From DAOPXV01 sp035352535 (GTDB lineage: Bacteria; Muiribacteriota; UBA9980), in the NCBI GenBank assembly GCA_964545075.1, contig CAZJFS010000028.1, positions 1 through 39,119 of the forward strand: a DNA stretch of 39,119 nt. The letters are read 5' to 3'. The notes under the pieces were generated by a model. It saw nothing but the letters and a program-made list of their open reading frames with translations. It did not search any database and was not told the DNA's origin. Position numbers and translations under genes: made by a program. Below are positions 8,039 through 16,675 of the stretch, piece by piece. The first letter of the stretch is position 1. Every line of letters starts with the position of its first letter.

Positions 8039-8791
8039 ATGGATGAATTTTCAAGAAGGATATCCCTTCAGACGTTTGAGAAAAACTTAAACTATAAATT
8101 TAAAAACATATTACTGTTAGACGAGGCATTAACACATGCCTCGTTTTCACATGAGCATAAAAAATGTTATGATTATGAACGCATGGAAGTGCTCGGCGAT
8201 TCGCTTTTAGGTCTTATCGTCATAGATTATCTTTTTAAAAATTATAGGAATATGAATGAAGGCGAGATCTCGAAGGCTAAAAGCTTTGTAGTGTCCGAGC
8301 CCGTTCTTGCGCGGGCCTCGACATATATCGGCGTTCAGGAATATATTCAGCTGGGCCGCGGCGAGGAACAGAATGGAGGCCGCAACAGGGCTTCAATGCT
8401 GGCCGATGTTTTTGAGGCCATCGTATGCGCCATATATATTGACTCAGGTTCTCTCGAGCCGGCGTATGACTTTGTCATACACAGTTTGAACGAAGAGATC
8501 GTTAAATTTACAAAACTTGATCACGGAGTGAATTATAAGTCCGTTCTCCAGGAATATTCCCTTAAGCACTATGGCGTGAAGCCTGAATATAAGCTTGTAA
8601 GAACTCTCGGACCCGAACATGACAAGACATTTATAATGGCTGTCGAGATAAACGAAGCCCAGCTCGCCGTCGGATTCGCAAAGTCGCGTAAGGAAGCCGA
8701 GCAGATGTGCGCGCAGAGCGCCTATAAATCAATTATTGAATTTAATAGCAGGCCTGACCCCGAGCCTGAGCCTGAAAATGTTAAAAAATAA
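8039..8791 (+). CDS. rnc: Ribonuclease III
   Basis: RNase III is a double-strand-specific endoribonuclease for rRNA maturation and mRNA control. The N-terminal catalytic domain has the signature ERMEVLGDSLL (47-57, with E50 and D54) and the second metal-binding pair D123/E126 (LADVFEAIV). A C-terminal dsRNA-binding domain spans about 164-236, ending in the KSRKEAEQMCAQSAYKSI helix. The last 15 residues are a Pro-Glu tail (DPEPEPEPE). No clear ribosome site is seen, so it is probably translated by coupling from fabF 14 bp upstream. The next gene starts inside its end. Confidence 0.96.
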   Translation: MDEFSRRISLQTFEKNLNYKFKNILLLDEALTHASFSHEHKKCYDYERMEVLGDSLLGLIVIDYLFKNYRNMNEGEISKAKSFVVSEPVLARASTYIGVQEYIQLGRGEEQNGGRNRASMLADVFEAIVCAIYIDSGSLEPAYDFVIHSLNEEIVKFTKLDHGVNYKSVLQEYSLKHYGVKPEYKLVRTLGPEHDKTFIMAVEINEAQLAVGFAKSRKEAEQMCAQSAYKSIIEFNSRPDPEPEPENVKK

Positions 8792-9908
8792 TAAACACAT
8801 AATAATACCAGTTTTTATAAATAATCTGGGCTGCCCATCCAATGGAAAGTGCATTTTCTGCAACCAGGGAAGTTCGGGCGGAGCCTCTTCCGACATATCC
8901 GCTTCCGCGGCATTCGTTAGAAATTATATTCGTGACGTATTTCGCGCGAAGGTTTTTTCGGGCCGCCTTTCATTTGAGATAGCCTTTTATGGAGGCACGT
9001 TCACGGCGCTTGAAAAAGAAATTCAGATCAAGGCTTTTGAATCTTCCCGCCGCGCGCTGGAGGATGAGATGGCGTCTGCTCCGTGCGAATGCGTTTTTAA
9101 AGGTTTTCGAGTTTCGACGCGTCCGGATTTCATAGATGATGGGCGGCTTCAAACGTTAGCCGCTAACGATGTTAAGATCATCGAAATAGGGGTTGAATCG
9201 TTCGATGACAGCGTATTGAATTTTTCAGGGCGCGGTTATAGCGGTGACACGGCTTACGCCGCCGCGAAACTGATAAAAAGATCGGGATTTGGTCTTTGCG
9301 TCCATCTTATGTGCGGCCTTCCGTTTCAAACGCGCGAAGTTTTTTTTAGCGATGTCGATAATGCTGTTTCTATCGGGCCCGACTATGCAAGGGTCCATCC
9401 TCTATGCGTGCTTCGCGGTACTTCCGCCGCGGATATTTTCGCCGAAAGGCCCGGTCTTTTTTCCGGGGGCGGCGAGCTTATAACCCAGACGGCATATGCA
9501 ATGGCGCGCCTGGAGCTTTCGGGTACGGTCGTTATCAGGGTCGGGATACTGGAAAATGACCGTTTTCGAAAAGACGTGATAAGTGGGCCTGCGCAGCCTA
9601 ACTTGCGTGAAATAGCCGAGAGTCGAATTCATTCAGCGGTCTTTGCTTATTTAAGGAAATCCCTCCCTCAGGCCGCCCCTTTTTTTGTTGAAACTGCCAA
9701 TGAAAAAATAAAAAGTCACCTTATAGGTTACCGTAAAGAAAATATCCTGAAAAATAATGATATAATTCTTGAAATTAAAAATAAAATGTTATATAATGAA
9801 TCCGAAGCGGAAGCAGCATACATTTATGTTTCAAGTACTGAACGCGGAATTTTCACGAAAATGTTTACCAGAGCCGAAGTTTTGCGGGAGTACATAGGCA
9901 ATATCTAA
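8778..9908 (+). CDS. Radical SAM protein, Elp3-like group
   Basis: From the ATG at 8778 the protein is 376 residues and overlaps rnc by 14 bp; a longer in-frame start at 8736 would overlap by 56 bp and is less likely. The iron-sulfur cysteines are C19, C25 and C28 (GCPSNGKCIFCNQG), followed by the family stretches FYGGTFTAL, RVSTRPDFID, IEIGVESFDD, VHLMCGLPFQT and DYARVHPLCVLRGT. These match the COG1243-type radical SAM proteins that often sit next to rnc in Clostridia. No acetyltransferase domain is present, unlike true Elp3. The substrate is unknown; a tRNA- or RNA-related role is inference from the family. The cysteine spacing is C-x5-C-x2-C, wider than usual. Confidence 0.8.
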   Translation: MLKNNKHIIIPVFINNLGCPSNGKCIFCNQGSSGGASSDISASAAFVRNYIRDVFRAKVFSGRLSFEIAFYGGTFTALEKEIQIKAFESSRRALEDEMASAPCECVFKGFRVSTRPDFIDDGRLQTLAANDVKIIEIGVESFDDSVLNFSGRGYSGDTAYAAAKLIKRSGFGLCVHLMCGLPFQTREVFFSDVDNAVSIGPDYARVHPLCVLRGTSAADIFAERPGLFSGGGELITQTAYAMARLELSGTVVIRVGILENDRFRKDVISGPAQPNLREIAESRIHSAVFAYLRKSLPQAAPFFVETANEKIKSHLIGYRKENILKNNDIILEIKNKMLYNESEAEAAYIYVSSTERGIFTKMFTRAEVLREYIGNI

Positions 9909-9932
9909 TATACTCTAAAAGGAGGCATCAAG

Positions 9933-10199
9933 GTGGCAGAACATCTTAAAGTTGCAGCACAGTCCAACCCGAAAGCCGTAGCGGGCGCCCTCGCGGCGGT
10001 AGTCGAAAAGGAAAAAGAAGTAGAGCTTCATGCGGTCGGAGCGGCGGCGGTCAATCAGGCCGTCAAGGCTATCGCCATAGCACGCGGCTTTGTAGCGCCT
10101 AAAGGCATAAATCTTTTAACCATCATAGCTTTTTCTAAAATTGAGATTAACAATGAAGAAAAAACCGCTATAAAGTTTATAATCCAGAGCGGAAAATAA
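9933..10199 (+). CDS. spoVS: Stage V sporulation protein S (Alba-like)
   Basis: The protein has 88 residues, near the usual 86. The conserved LKVAAQSNPKAVAGALAAVV, VGAAAVNQAVKAIAIARG and GFVAPKGINLL identify SpoVS. The family has an Alba-like fold thought to bind nucleic acids; in Bacillus it acts in spore coat/cortex formation, but it is also found in many non-sporulating bacteria. The start is GTG with AGGAGG 7 bp upstream. It is the last gene of the rpmF operon and is followed by a likely terminator. No other sporulation gene is in the window, so sporulation should not be inferred from it. Confidence 0.95.
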   Translation: MAEHLKVAAQSNPKAVAGALAAVVEKEKEVELHAVGAAAVNQAVKAIAIARGFVAPKGINLLTIIAFSKIEINNEEKTAIKFIIQSGK

Positions 10200-10237
10200 T
10201 TGTTGGTTAAAATAATATTAACGTGGCCCATGGCATT

Positions 10238-10280
10238 ATCCATTTTAAAAGTAAATTGAAATGGGATGATGTTTTTTTTT
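10238..10280 (+). terminator. Probable intrinsic terminator after spoVS
   Basis: ATCCATTT (10238-10245) pairs with AAATGGGAT (10259-10267, one bulged G). The stem is followed after 4 nt by nine T residues (10272-10280). It is AT-rich, so probably leaky. The next gene begins only 11 bp after the T-tract. Confidence 0.55.
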
Positions 10281-10291
10281 CATTTTTGTAA

Positions 10292-12157
10292 ATGATTTCT
10301 ATTTCGGATTATCCTGATTTAAAAATAAAACTTAAAAGCATTACCGGCATAAGCTCTACGCTTCCAATAGAAGTGCTTTATGCGGCCGGTCGAACGGTCG
10401 TCGATCTCAACAATATTTTTATCACTTCGAAGGATAGCGCGACCATCTCCAAGTCTTCCGATTATGTTCCGAGAACCGTTTGTTCATGGACGCGCGGGAT
10501 ATTAGAGAGTGCTATAGCTTTAAAATTGCCGGAATGCGTTATCGTTACCGAAGGCGATTGCGCCCACACCATACCGATAATGGAAGTGCTTGAAGCTAAC
10601 GGCGTGAAATCGGTGCCTTTCGAGTTTCCGATCGGGCATGAAAAGAAAAAATTGAAGGCCGAGATCGCCCGTCTTATGAATTGTTACGGCGTTAGCGCGG
10701 AAGAGTGTCTTGCGGTTAAAGAAAAATTCGATATCACGCGTAAATTATTGAATGAAATCGACGAACTTACTTATAAAGATTTAAAGGTAAACGGTTTTGA
10801 AAATCATTTATATCTGATTTCCGCTTCGGATTTTTTATCGGATCCGGACAAATTTCATAAGAACGTAGAATTTTTTTTGCGCGAAGCGCGCTCAAGGCAT
10901 CCTAAAAATTTAAGTATCAAGGTCGGATATGCTGGTATCCCTACTATATTCACCGATCTGCATGATTTTATAGATGGGCTTGGTTCCGGCGTGGTATATA
11001 ACGAAACGGCACGTCAGTTCTCTCTAATCCCTGGCGTTGGAATGGATTTGGTCGACGCCTATCATCAATACACTTATCCGTATACGTTCAGCGAGCGCTT
11101 GCGAGACATAAAAAAAGCAGTTAAGGAAAGAGAACTTGATTGTATTATCCATTACGTGCAAAGTTTTTGCTTCCATCAGATAGAGGACCGTATATTAAAG
11201 GATGAACTGGGTGATTTCCCAGTTCTTACGCTTGAAGGCGATCATCCCTCTCCTCTCGGCGGAAGTGAAAAATTAAAGATAGAAAGTTTTTTAAGTTCGG
11301 TCGAAAAACGCAAACGGCCTTTTTCAAAGACCGGCCGTCGCAAAGCGTTTTCAGGCAAAAATGTTTTTGCGGGGCGTCATTGCGCGGGAATAGATATCGG
11401 ATCGCGTTCCGTAAAAATCTTTTTTTCAAATGATGGGAATCCTTCGTTTAAAATATTTGATACCATGGATTTCATATTAAGATATATGGGAGACGACGGC
11501 GCCCTGAAATTCGCCGCTGAGGTGCTTGGAGTTAAATTATCCGACGCTTCCGGCGCGAAATACTTTTCAACGGGTTACGGCCGTTATAAGGCGAAGATAT
11601 TTGACGCCGCGCCTTATCCCGAGTTGCAGTGTCATGCCGCTGGCGCGGTCATAACTACCGGCTTTTCAGATTTTACGCTTTTAGATATCGGCGGTCAGGA
11701 TATGAAGGTAATGGAAATCAAGAATAAGGAGATAACGGGTTTTTCGATGAACGATAAATGCGCGGCCGGGTCCGGGCGCTATCTCGAAAATATGGCGGGA
11801 ATATTGAAGGTGCCGCTTGAAAAATTGTCGCAATGTCATTGCGATCCCGTGGCGCTGTCCATAACATGCGCTACTTTCGGCGAGACCGAGGTAATATGTA
11901 AGCTTATGGAGGGCGTTGAGGTTGAACGCATACTCGCCGGAGTCAATTATACGGTTTACGCCCGCGTCGAGCCGATGCTGAACGAACACCGCTCGCCTTC
12001 CGGGACTCTCGTGGTGACATCCGGTATTGCGCACAACGCCGCGTTTATCGAGATACTGAAAAAAGAAGCCGGTTTTAAGAAGATAATAGTTCCGGATCAT
12101 CCGCAATGGATGGGCGCCATGGGCGCTTGTATTCTCGGTTTTTCCGGGATAAATTGA
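10292..12157 (+). CDS. 2-hydroxyacyl-CoA dehydratase-like / activase fusion protein (YjiM-YjiL type)
   Basis: 621 residues with two parts. Residues 1-350 resemble the HgdB/BcrC-type dehydratase subunit: TLPIEVLYAAG near the start, and candidate iron-sulfur cysteines in VPRTVCSWTRG, EGDCAHT and QSFCFHQ. Residues 360-621 are a BadF/HgdC-type ATPase activator: GIDIGSRSVKI (phosphate 1), LLDIGGQDMKV, NDKCAAGSGRYLE with C490, and SITCATFGETE with C526, the two cysteines that hold the [4Fe-4S] cluster at the dimer interface. Activators of this kind use ATP to inject one electron into the dehydratase. The two functions are usually separate neighbouring genes (yjiM and yjiL in E. coli); here they are one chain. 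The substrate is unknown. No ribosome site is visible and an in-frame stop lies just before the ATG. Confidence 0.85.
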   Translation: MISISDYPDLKIKLKSITGISSTLPIEVLYAAGRTVVDLNNIFITSKDSATISKSSDYVPRTVCSWTRGILESAIALKLPECVIVTEGDCAHTIPIMEVLEANGVKSVPFEFPIGHEKKKLKAEIARLMNCYGVSAEECLAVKEKFDITRKLLNEIDELTYKDLKVNGFENHLYLISASDFLSDPDKFHKNVEFFLREARSRHPKNLSIKVGYAGIPTIFTDLHDFIDGLGSGVVYNETARQFSLIPGVGMDLVDAYHQYTYPYTFSERLRDIKKAVKERELDCIIHYVQSFCFHQIEDRILKDELGDFPVLTLEGDHPSPLGGSEKLKIESFLSSVEKRKRPFSKTGRRKAFSGKNVFAGRHCAGIDIGSRSVKIFFSNDGNPSFKIFDTMDFILRYMGDDGALKFAAEVLGVKLSDASGAKYFSTGYGRYKAKIFDAAPYPELQCHAAGAVITTGFSDFTLLDIGGQDMKVMEIKNKEITGFSMNDKCAAGSGRYLENMAGILKVPLEKLSQCHCDPVALSITCATFGETEVICKLMEGVEVERILAGVNYTVYARVEPMLNEHRSPSGTLVVTSGIAHNAAFIEILKKEAGFKKIIVPDHPQWMGAMGACILGFSGIN

Positions 12158-12169
12158 TCGCGGCGTCAG

Positions 12170-13570
12170 TTACTTTCCAATGCAGAATTTTTCAAATATT
12201 TTATGAAGAATATCGTCGGTGAGCGTTTCACCAGCTATTTCGCCTAACGATGAAAGGGCGGCGCGGATGTCTATGGTAAGAAGGTCTACGGGCGCTCCCG
12301 CGTTTATCGTTGAAATGGCGTCATCAAGGCTTGAGATGGCTTTTTTTAAAGCGGAAGCGTGTCTCGCGTTGGTTATAACATTTTTTGAATATTCCTCGTT
12401 AATATTTAACGTCCCGCTTTTTTGAAGGATGGCTTTTTTAAGTTCGTCTATTAAAATATTTTCTTTTACGGAAATCTTGACCGGTTCTTCTCCGTCAAGC
12501 AGATATGGCCGGATGTTAAACTCCTCCGAACTGTCGTCGATCTTATTTAAAACGATTATTCGAGGCCTTCCGGCCGACCCTTTAAGCACGTCGAGGTCTT
12601 CGTCGTTTATAGAGCGGCTCGTATCGAACATCGCGATGACTATATCGGCCTTTTCGATTTCGTTATTGGCGCGCCGCATGCCGATCTTTTCGATCTCGTC
12701 CTGCGCGTCGCGTATTCCGGCCGTATCGATAAGCGTGAAGGGGACGCCCGTGATATTTACGGTTTCTTCGAGCGTGTCGCGGGTGGTGCCGGGTATCTCG
12801 GTCACTATCGCCCGGTCTTCACGGAGAAGAAGGTTGAACAGGGAAGATTTACCCGTGTTCGGGCAGCCTGTTATGACCGCGCGAAGGCCATTGCGTATAA
12901 CTTTACCGTACTCGTGTGTTTTAAGTAGAGATTCGCACCTTGAGCGCGCGATGATAATGTTTTTAAGGAGTTTTTTCATATCGACGGCTTCGACGTCGTC
13001 TTCCGGAAAATCCAGATTGGCTTCGATTTCCGCTAAATCATCGATAAGCAGGTGCTTGATGTTGGATATTTCAAACGAGAGAGATCCGCGCACCTGCGAA
13101 ATGGCGATATCGTGAAATGCCTTTGCCTTTGAACCTATTACGTCGAGTATGGCTTCCGCCTGGCATATGTCCATTTTACCGTTTATGCATGCGCGCCTGG
13201 TAAATTCACCGGGCTCGGCGTATCTCGCGCCATTTTCCATTATGGCCGTTATTACGCGCTGCATATTGTATGATCCGCCATGACAGAATATCTCGCCCAT
13301 GTCCTCGCCAGTATATGAACGAGGCCCTTTATAGAAGCAAAACATGACTTCGTCTAAGATTCTGTCCGCGTCTCCGTCTTCAAGTATAAAAGCGTGACGC
13401 ATCATTCCGGATTTTATCGCGCCGGTGGCCGAAACGGGAGCGCCGTCTTTAAAAAACACCGTCTTTAAAAGCACTTTTTCGGTATCCGCGCCGGAGATCC
13501 TTATCACGCCTATGGCGGATGGTACGTTGACCGGCGTGGATGGCGCGACTATGGTGTCATCTAAAAGCAT
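12170..13570 (-). CDS. mnmE: tRNA-modification GTPase MnmE
   Basis: With MnmG, MnmE adds the aminomethyl-type group to wobble uridine 34 of certain tRNAs, using GTP hydrolysis. The N-terminal formyl-THF-binding domain begins DDTIVAPSTPVNVPSAIGVIRISG. The G domain has GCPNTGKS (235-242), TTRDT, DTAG (282-285) and NKID, and the protein ends FCIGK with the conserved C-terminal cysteine. An upstream in-frame GTG at 13600 gives ten more residues, but the ATG at 13570 follows GAAAGAGG and matches the normal distance to DTI, so 466 residues is preferred. Last gene of the rpmH cluster; its 3' end is 12 bp from the convergent dehydratase fusion gene. Confidence 0.95.
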   Translation of the reverse strand: MLLDDTIVAPSTPVNVPSAIGVIRISGADTEKVLLKTVFFKDGAPVSATGAIKSGMMRHAFILEDGDADRILDEVMFCFYKGPRSYTGEDMGEIFCHGGSYNMQRVITAIMENGARYAEPGEFTRRACINGKMDICQAEAILDVIGSKAKAFHDIAISQVRGSLSFEISNIKHLLIDDLAEIEANLDFPEDDVEAVDMKKLLKNIIIARSRCESLLKTHEYGKVIRNGLRAVITGCPNTGKSSLFNLLLREDRAIVTEIPGTTRDTLEETVNITGVPFTLIDTAGIRDAQDEIEKIGMRRANNEIEKADIVIAMFDTSRSINDEDLDVLKGSAGRPRIIVLNKIDDSSEEFNIRPYLLDGEEPVKISVKENILIDELKKAILQKSGTLNINEEYSKNVITNARHASALKKAISSLDDAISTINAGAPVDLLTIDIRAALSSLGEIAGETLTDDILHKIFEKFCIGK

Positions 13571-13658
13571 AAAACCTCTTTCTTTTGTTTGATACCTCAC
13601 GGCGCGTTTTGTTTATTGAGGAAATGCAAAAAAAATAAGACCGCGCCGGTATAAATTT

Positions 13659-13686
13659 AAGGGCAAGCCTTTTTCAACTTGCCCTT
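13659..13686 (-). terminator. Hairpin between jag and mnmE
   Basis: AAGGGCAAG (13659-13667) and CTTGCCCTT (13678-13686) form a perfect 9-bp stem with a 10-nt loop. On the minus strand only a weak T/A stretch follows, so it may attenuate rather than end transcription into mnmE, which starts ~90 bp further on. Confidence 0.5.
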
Positions 13687-13724
13687 TTATATTGGGGATA
13701 TTTATTAGAACTGTTTTTTCGTTG

Positions 13725-14636
13725 TTAGTTCGATACCGTCGTATTAACCGGCGCCGCCGCAGGCGCATCGGATGTGATGGAAGGAGTGGCGGCTCTTGCT
13801 TCGTCGTTGCTCTTGATTATATTGTCGAGCGCAGTCCGTCTTTTGAACGTCGGTTCCGGCCGAGCCTGATGCTGCTGAGCGTCGGGCTTTTTATCGCCCC
13901 GTGGCCTGTTATCGTTGGCGGCGGTTCTCTCTCCCTGCGGTCTCTGATCTCTGGGTTTTCTGCCGTCACGGCCTCCACGTTCGCGAGGCGGTCCGTTTTT
14001 TGAACCTTTTTCCTTGTTTTTGGCTGAAATTACGACTTTGCGGTAGGGCTCTTCGCCTTTTGAGTAAGTATAGACGTCCTCATTGTTTTTAAGGGTCATA
14101 TGTATTATTTTCCGCTCTTGCGACGTCATAGGCTCGAGTTCCATGCTTCTGTTTGTTTCTTTAACTTTTTGAGCGAGTTTAAGCGATAATTCCTCAAGGC
14201 TTTTAACTCTTGATTCGCGGTAACCTGAGGCGTCTATGGATACGTTGATCTTGTCGGCGCCTTCCTTGTTGACCATTACATTTAAAAGGTATTGGATGGC
14301 GTTTAACGTTGATCCGCGTTTTCCGATTACGTTTCCTACGTTTTCACCATCTATCAGAAGAGTGGCCTGATTTTCCTCGTCGGCTTCGAGTTTCACCGTG
14401 CATGGCACGTTCATGTGCTTTAATATGCTTTCGAGAAGTTCACGGGCGAGATCTTTTTTGTCTTCTTTAAGCGTTACCCTTATTTTAGCGGGGCGTGCGC
14501 CGAATATACCAAATACGCCTTCTTTTTCTTCTTCAAGTATTTCGATTATCACTCTGTCTCTTGAGGCGTTTAATTCGCGAAGCGCTTCTTCAATCGCCAT
14601 GTCTTTCGTTTTTGCGGTTTTTTCAATAAAACGCAT
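13725..14636 (-). CDS. jag: RNA-binding protein KhpB (Jag/SpoIIIJ-associated)
   Basis: 303 residues: a Jag-N domain (1-52, EALRELNASRDRVIIEILEE ... GVFGIFGARPAKI), a KH domain (about 75-150) with the RNA-binding loop GKRG (105-108), and an R3H domain (about 150-206) with R175-x3-H179. KhpB binds RNA, usually with KhpA, and affects cell division and envelope synthesis in Gram-positives. Unusual here is a ~95-residue tail (208-303), rich in Arg, Gly, Pro and Gln, with RERGGRDGRKPRDQRPQGER, likely disordered and adding RNA affinity. ATG start, GGAG about 10 bp before. Lies directly downstream of yidC as in most bacteria. Confidence 0.93.
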   Translation of the reverse strand: MRFIEKTAKTKDMAIEEALRELNASRDRVIIEILEEEKEGVFGIFGARPAKIRVTLKEDKKDLARELLESILKHMNVPCTVKLEADEENQATLLIDGENVGNVIGKRGSTLNAIQYLLNVMVNKEGADKINVSIDASGYRESRVKSLEELSLKLAQKVKETNRSMELEPMTSQERKIIHMTLKNNEDVYTYSKGEEPYRKVVISAKNKEKGSKNGPPRERGGRDGRKPRDQRPQGERTAANDNRPRGDKKPDAQQHQARPEPTFKRRTALDNIIKSNDEARAATPSITSDAPAAAPVNTTVSN

Positions 14637-14729
14637 TTTTAAACATCTCCTTTGGCTAACATTATATCACAATCATTTTGAGGCAAAAAATATACGGGCT
14701 AAGCAAATAGTGCGTCCATCTGTCAAAAA

Positions 14730-16376
14730 TTATTCGGGACTGACCTCCTTTTTATTTTTCTTGCTTTCAACATTGCCGTTCTTTTCTGGTTCCGCTGCTA
14801 TTACCTGGACATTGCCGTCTTTTCTTTTATCGTACCATTGCTGGATGACCTGAAGGATGTTTGAAACGCCCCAGTATAAAAGAACACCGGCGGGAAGTGT
14901 ATAGGTTATGAAGAACATGAAAATTGGCATGAATTGAAAAGCCGCTGCCTGCTGGGGATCTACCTGCATCTGCGATTGTTGCAAATGCATTGAAATAGCT
15001 ATGGCTATCGGGAGTATCCAGGTCGGATCGGCCATTGAAAGATCCGGCATCCACAAAAAGGCTTCGCCCTTTAATTCAACCGACGAGCGTAACGCCGTGA
15101 AAAGGGCGAATAGTATCGGAAGTTGAAGGAGAAGCGGCAGGCATCCGCCGAATGGATTTACGCCGTGTTCCTTATAAAGCTTCATAACTTCTTCGTTGGT
15201 TTTCTGCGTATCGTTGGCGTATTTTTTCTTTATTTCGTTGATATACGGCTGGATCTTTTGCATTTCCTTCATTGATTTGGTTTGTTTGTTCGTCAGAGGT
15301 TGAAGGATGAGTTTGATCGCGATCGTGAGAAGTATTATGGAAAGGCCGTAATTTTTAGTTATTCCATAAAAGAAAGTGAGAGACTGAAGAATAAGAAGGG
15401 CGAGAAAATTAAATTCGCAGATGTCTTCAAAGCCTTTGTCGAGTTTTTTTATCTCATCATATGATTTGACGCCCATGTAGAGGAAAAACTCATATGATTT
15501 GACTTCGCCCGCTTCCAGAGAGAACGCGGGGAAATTGATCTTGAAGTCCGAAATGAATCCCATCTTGTTTTTCAGTTGAAGGCCGTTGGCGGCGCATACT
15601 GCGGAAACAGGCTTTTCGCCGGCTTCAAATCCGAGTATCGCGACGTAATATGAGTCGCGTACCGCCATATAGCGTACGTCGTTAGGCGTCGCGGGTTTAA
15701 AATCGTATTTATGCTTATTTGACGTGACAGTCGTTTTGTAAAGCGACCCGCCAAAATTCGCGATTTGTTCGTCATCTACCGCGTTCTGGCCGAGATTAGA
15801 CCAGAAATTAAGAGCCATTGCTCCGTAATTTGCGTTTCCGAATGAAACGCTCGATTGCGAAGTGTTCTTAATTTTTATGGAAACCGTCGTGGTTTTTTTT
15901 ATATGATCGATATTATAAGTCTTTACTATCGTCACCGAAGCCGACCCTACGGGAAGATTTCCGGTAAAAATAAGTTTTGTCGAAGAAGCGTTCGGCTTTT
16001 CTTCCTTGAGTTCATAAAGAAGATCAGTGTCGGAAAACAGGACGCCATCGGTTGCCGCCGAAAAAAGCGATAATGTGAACGGAGCTTTCTTTACGAGCGA
16101 CGCGTCCAGAGTTTCGAGGTCCTGTCTATCGTAGCTGAAATTATCCTTATATTTAATCGTTTTAAGATTGAAATTTTTTAAGGAAGCTCCCTCGCGCGAA
16201 AACGAAAGGTTGAATTCGTTTGAAGAGACGGACGTCGTTACTGGAGTCGAAGCGGAAGATGCTAACGAAATTTCTCCTGGTGCCTGAGCGAAAGACGTGC
16301 CTATGAATAAATGAAAAAACGCGATGAAAAAGAACGTGGAAACAACGATAATGTCGGATAACCTTTTAGTTTTCAA
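14730..16376 (-). CDS. yidC: Membrane protein insertase YidC (Gram-negative form)
   Basis: YidC inserts and folds inner-membrane proteins alone or with SecYEG. The 548 residues contain an N-terminal membrane helix (about 8-28), a large beta-rich periplasmic domain (about 50-300) and the conserved core from about 322 with five helices, including GLSIILLTIAIKLILQPLT, NPFGGCLPLLLQLPILFALF and TYTLPAGVLLYW. The conserved Arg of the hydrophilic groove (E. coli R366) is Lys here (K355), a conservative change. The big periplasmic domain is found in diderm YidC, evidence for an outer membrane. The C-terminus is charged and basic. The start is TTG after AGGTGA. Confidence 0.96.
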   Translation of the reverse strand: MKTKRLSDIIVVSTFFFIAFFHLFIGTSFAQAPGEISLASSASTPVTTSVSSNEFNLSFSREGASLKNFNLKTIKYKDNFSYDRQDLETLDASLVKKAPFTLSLFSAATDGVLFSDTDLLYELKEEKPNASSTKLIFTGNLPVGSASVTIVKTYNIDHIKKTTTVSIKIKNTSQSSVSFGNANYGAMALNFWSNLGQNAVDDEQIANFGGSLYKTTVTSNKHKYDFKPATPNDVRYMAVRDSYYVAILGFEAGEKPVSAVCAANGLQLKNKMGFISDFKINFPAFSLEAGEVKSYEFFLYMGVKSYDEIKKLDKGFEDICEFNFLALLILQSLTFFYGITKNYGLSIILLTIAIKLILQPLTNKQTKSMKEMQKIQPYINEIKKKYANDTQKTNEEVMKLYKEHGVNPFGGCLPLLLQLPILFALFTALRSSVELKGEAFLWMPDLSMADPTWILPIAIAISMHLQQSQMQVDPQQAAAFQFMPIFMFFITYTLPAGVLLYWGVSNILQVIQQWYDKRKDGNVQVIAAEPEKNGNVESKKNKKEVSPE

Positions 16377-16396
16377 TTATATTCACCTTTTTAAAA

Positions 16397-16675
16397 CTAT
16401 TTTAACGGATCATATCCGCCGAAGAAAAACGGATTGCATCGCAATATACGGCACATTCCACGGAAAATGCCTGAAAAAACGCCATATTTCATAATGGCGT
16501 GCCTGGTGTATTCTGAGCAGGAAGGGACGTATCGACAGACGGGAGGAAGGTTTGAAGAAAAAAAGCTCTGGTATAATGTTATAGGTTTAGTGAAAAAAAA
16601 CCTGACCGCTATCTTTGCATTTCCCCAAAAACTATTATCCTTGTGGCTGAAATATTCAAATTTTATTTCGTTCAA
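16397..16675 (-). CDS. yidD: Membrane protein insertion efficiency factor YidD
   Basis: 92 residues with the highly conserved block PPVCRYVPSCSEYTRHAIMKYG ... RILRCNPFFFGGYDPL of the YidD family, whose cysteines and amphipathic helix are characteristic. YidD is a small peripheral membrane protein that helps YidC-dependent insertion. It starts at TTG with AGGA about 8 bp upstream, inside the end of rnpA (20-bp overlap), and has roughly 20 more residues at the N-terminus than the common form. Gene order rnpA-yidD-yidC is as expected. Confidence 0.93.
   Translation of the reverse strand: MNEIKFEYFSHKDNSFWGNAKIAVRFFFTKPITLYQSFFSSNLPPVCRYVPSCSEYTRHAIMKYGVFSGIFRGMCRILRCNPFFFGGYDPLK

Noticed and set aside
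3385..10199. Horizontal transfer of the fab operon
   Set aside because: Gene order and base use look like those of the neighbours; nothing suggests transfer.
12429..13115. 228-codon frame antisense to mnmE
   Set aside because: Shadow of mnmE; Ser-rich composition typical of an antisense frame and no ribosome site.
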